In this document: one piece after another, positions 61,681-63,582 of the stretch | Layout: every line of letters starts with the position of its first letter | How positions within the stretch are numbered: the first letter of the stretch is position 1 | Source: Verrucomicrobiota bacterium | GTDB lineage: Bacteria; Verrucomicrobiota; Verrucomicrobiia; Chthoniobacterales; UBA10450 | NCBI GenBank assembly: GCA_003219415.1 | Contig: QHOS01000036.1 | Span: forward strand, 1-63,582 | DNA length: 63,582 nucleotides | Direction: 5' to 3' | Notes under the pieces: generated by a model | Told to the model about the DNA's origin: nothing | The model's input: only the letters and a program-made list of their open reading frames with translations | Databases searched by the model: none | Made by a program: the position numbers and the translations under genes

Positions 61681-63068
61681 AATTCTAATTCCATGCCCGG
61701 CGCCGGCACAATGATCTCCGATCGGGGAAGCGCTGCCGACAAGGTTGCGCGCATCCAATCCACGGCTGGTGGATCGCCGTGCACGAGAACAATCTTGCCG
61801 GGCGAAAGTTTTTTGGCGTAATCGATGAGCCCCTCGCGCGTCGCGTGCGCGCTGAACTGAAACTGTTCGATATTGCAGCGGACCCGTTGGGCCGGTTTGT
61901 CGGGATCAAGAGCAACCTCGCCATTCGTTCTCGCGTCGCGCAGAAGACCAGCGGGCGTTTCGGGACTGGCGTAGCCAACAAAAAAGATCGAATGCTGCGG
62001 ATTCTCGATTAATCGACGCGCAAGAACATTGGAGAGTGTTTTTGGTATCATCATTCCACTGGAGAGCACGTAAACCCGTCCCGGGCGCAGCGGCGCGTCA
62101 CGCACTGTTTCGTCGTTCAAAATGAACGGAGCGGCTTCTCGCATTAATTGCAGACGCGGCAATTGCCGGCGAGTCATGTGCGCACGCCGATCGTAGATAT
62201 CGGTCATCTTCGAGCTGAGACCGCCGATATAAATAGGAAACTCTCCCGAAAGCGTTCGGGATTCACGACGGAATTTGTAAAGCATTGCCAGGATCTCTTG
62301 CGTTTTTCCGAGCGCGAAGACCGGTATGAGCACGCACGAGCGGCGCTCAAAAGCTGTGGCGATCGCATCTGCCAGGCGTCGCTCTTCACCAGGGCGTGTC
62401 CAGCCAGCGGGTTTTGCGTGGTCGCCTCGCGTGCATTCCATGATCAGGACGTCAATCTTTTCGTCCGGAAAAACTGCCGCTTCCATGATCGTTTGGTCGT
62501 CGAAATTAACGTCCCCAGTGTAAAAGACCGTTTGCCCCTCCGCGCGCAGCAAAATTCCGCTCGAGCCCAGCACGTGTCCTGCGTCGAAAAACTCGAATGT
62601 CAGCGCGTCTTTTTCGCGCTTAGGTGCACGCTCGCCCGTGATGGAGAATCGTTGACGGAGTGGACACCAACGCCAGCGTTCCGATGCGCGATCGGTTTCC
62701 CGATGCGTGAAAAGCGGATATAACCCCGCGACGGCGGGACCAATCTCCTCGCGTTGGCGGGTCATCACATTAACCGAGTTGTGCAAAAGCACGTTGCCGA
62801 TCTCAGCTGTGGCTTCCGTCATGAAAACGCGCGCGGTTGGAAGGCGTCGCATGAGTACCGGCAATGTGCCTATGTGATCCTGGTGGGCATGCGAGACCAG
62901 GATCGCCTCGATCTCCCGACCTGCGATCGCTTTGAAATTCGGCAGCGCATCTTCACCGGTCTCCTTGGGATGCATACCGCAATCGAGCACCAATCGATGG
63001 TGGCCCATCTCGAGGTAATACGAATTCGCACCAATCTCCGTGCGGCGTGTCAGGTTAATGAATTTCAA
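61677..63068 (-). CDS. Beta-CASP metallo-beta-lactamase RNA nuclease-like protein
   Basis: This 463-residue protein resembles CPSF73-type RNA-processing nucleases. The MBL metal motif is LVSHAHQDHIGTLPVLMRR, preceded by LVLDCGMHPKETGEDALPNF. Further ligands lie in FFDAGHVLGSSGILLRAEGQ and FYTGDVNFDDQTIMEAAVFP. The beta-CASP domain has VLIPVFALGKTQEILAMLYK, YVLSSGMMIPKTLSNVLARR and QFQFSAHATREGLIDYAKKL. It probably cleaves RNA; the target is unknown. Stop codon lies in a repeat. Confidence 0.9.
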   Translation of the reverse strand: MKFINLTRRTEIGANSYYLEMGHHRLVLDCGMHPKETGEDALPNFKAIAGREIEAILVSHAHQDHIGTLPVLMRRLPTARVFMTEATAEIGNVLLHNSVNVMTRQREEIGPAVAGLYPLFTHRETDRASERWRWCPLRQRFSITGERAPKREKDALTFEFFDAGHVLGSSGILLRAEGQTVFYTGDVNFDDQTIMEAAVFPDEKIDVLIMECTRGDHAKPAGWTRPGEERRLADAIATAFERRSCVLIPVFALGKTQEILAMLYKFRRESRTLSGEFPIYIGGLSSKMTDIYDRRAHMTRRQLPRLQLMREAAPFILNDETVRDAPLRPGRVYVLSSGMMIPKTLSNVLARRLIENPQHSIFFVGYASPETPAGLLRDARTNGEVALDPDKPAQRVRCNIEQFQFSAHATREGLIDYAKKLSPGKIVLVHGDPPAVDWMRATLSAALPRSEIIVPAPGMELEL

Positions 63069-63160
63069 ATGCAGTTCTTGTTAGTGCACCTTTCAATTCT
63101 TCTATCAGTCGCGCAATTCTCTGAACAGTCGCTTTCGCGATTAGTCTAAATAACGATCGT

Positions 63161-63517
63161 ATGAAAGGAGAAACGCCTCCGAAACGCGGTGCAAACAGCC
63201 ACCTTGAGCAGGACATTTGCATCCACATCTTCACCGTCTCTTCGGCGATGGTCGGGGTTTGCCTGACGGTTATTGGATTGATCCGCGTTGTGATTACGCT
63301 CGGAACCGCAGACACTCTGGCGGATGATTTGCTTGCTGCCGATGCACTGCTGTTTCTGATCTCTTCTTTGCTTTCTTACTGGGCGCTTCGCTCTCGGGGT
63401 CTGCGCAGAATGCATCGCCTTGAAAGAATTGCAGATGGGATCTTTATCGTCGCCATGATCGGGATGGTTGTGATCTGTGCATTGATCACATACACGATTT
63501 CTATGCCGCCCCGGTAA
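63161..63517 (+). CDS. Small membrane protein, 118 aa, unknown
   Basis: Three or four membrane segments are visible (IHIFTVSSAMVGVCLTVIGL, LAADALLFLISSLLSYWALR, IADGIFIVAMIGMVVICALI) after a polar N-terminus with LEQDICIH. Basic residues (RSRGLRRMHRLER) lie between the second and third span. No family is recognised with confidence. GAACAGTC-rich upstream DNA of 92 bp separates it from the divergent nuclease gene. Confidence 0.7.
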   Translation: MKGETPPKRGANSHLEQDICIHIFTVSSAMVGVCLTVIGLIRVVITLGTADTLADDLLAADALLFLISSLLSYWALRSRGLRRMHRLERIADGIFIVAMIGMVVICALITYTISMPPR

Positions 63518-63582
63518 TTGGCCACCTACAGCACGTCTTTAGGCTACCAGTTACAACACCGATGTCGCTTACCGCGGCGGTG

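Overview
The window looks like chromosomal DNA of a Gram-negative soil-type verrucomicrobium, probably near Chthoniobacterales/Spartobacteria. This is inferred from the fused lpxC-fabZ followed by lpxA, a bacterial proteasome-ATPase/Dop pair in a genome with lipid A genes, flotillin-like FloA, DUF1573 and DUF6249 proteins, and a high density of short palindromic repeats between genes. No rRNA, insertion sequence, integrase or CRISPR array was seen. Four tRNA genes were found: Leu-GAG, Asp-GUC, Phe-GAA and Gly-GCC.

Layout. 0.2-2.1 kb: floA and a proline-rich membrane-anchored protein. 2.3-4 kb: a hypothetical protein, tRNA-Leu and a PHP phosphoesterase. 4-9.6 kb: a surface-sugar block with two multi-spanning glycosyltransferase-like proteins (one Agl23-like) divergent from rmlB and rmlD. 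9.6-11.4 kb: a DUF1573/rhodanese/MauE-like redox module and a 49-residue basic protein. 11.5-15 kb: a protease-like/TonB fusion lipoprotein, GNAT, hemerythrin and DoxX proteins. 15.3-18.7 kb: proteasome-type AAA ATPase (arc/mpa) plus dop, with no Pup/UBact, PafA or 20S subunits alongside. 19-22.6 kb: guaA, a small lipoprotein, aat, tRNA-Phe and a methyltransferase. 22.7-29.6 kb: creD, an orphan contractile-tail tube protein, an oxidoreductase, a SatP-like carrier, a 3'-truncated recN and a PhnP-like hydrolase. 29.6-38 kb: lpxA, lpxC-fabZ, a GH57 enzyme, an aminotransferase, a tandem nucleoside diphosphate kinase and prmA. 38-39.8 kb: tRNA-Gly, a DUF6249 protein, an ECF sigma factor and a possible anti-sigma partner. 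39.8-46.8 kb: a reverse-strand translation operon nusA-infB-rbfA-nrnA-truB-ribF. 46.9-54.6 kb: an ArnT-like glycosyltransferase, a MarR regulator with a perfect palindromic operator, an RND pump and a zinc alcohol dehydrogenase. 54.9-58.3 kb: pilT, a broken pilT paralogue and a YqjD/YqjE-like envelope cluster. 58.4-63.5 kb: infA, a DCC-lipase maturation factor fusion, xthA, a beta-CASP nuclease and a small membrane protein.

The most unusual signal is not one gene. Imperfect palindromes, 50-180 bp and of several unrelated sequence families, sit at many gene borders, sometimes nested in each other. They supply or abut start and stop codons. In at least four genes (prmA, the GH57 gene, the DCC-LMF gene and a glycosyltransferase-like gene) palindromes lie in frame inside the coding sequence, and another marks the point where recN loses its 3' end. 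This resembles the behaviour of the coding palindromic elements of Rickettsia, here apparently in a verrucomicrobium. Homology calls come from reading motifs by eye and were not checked by database search.
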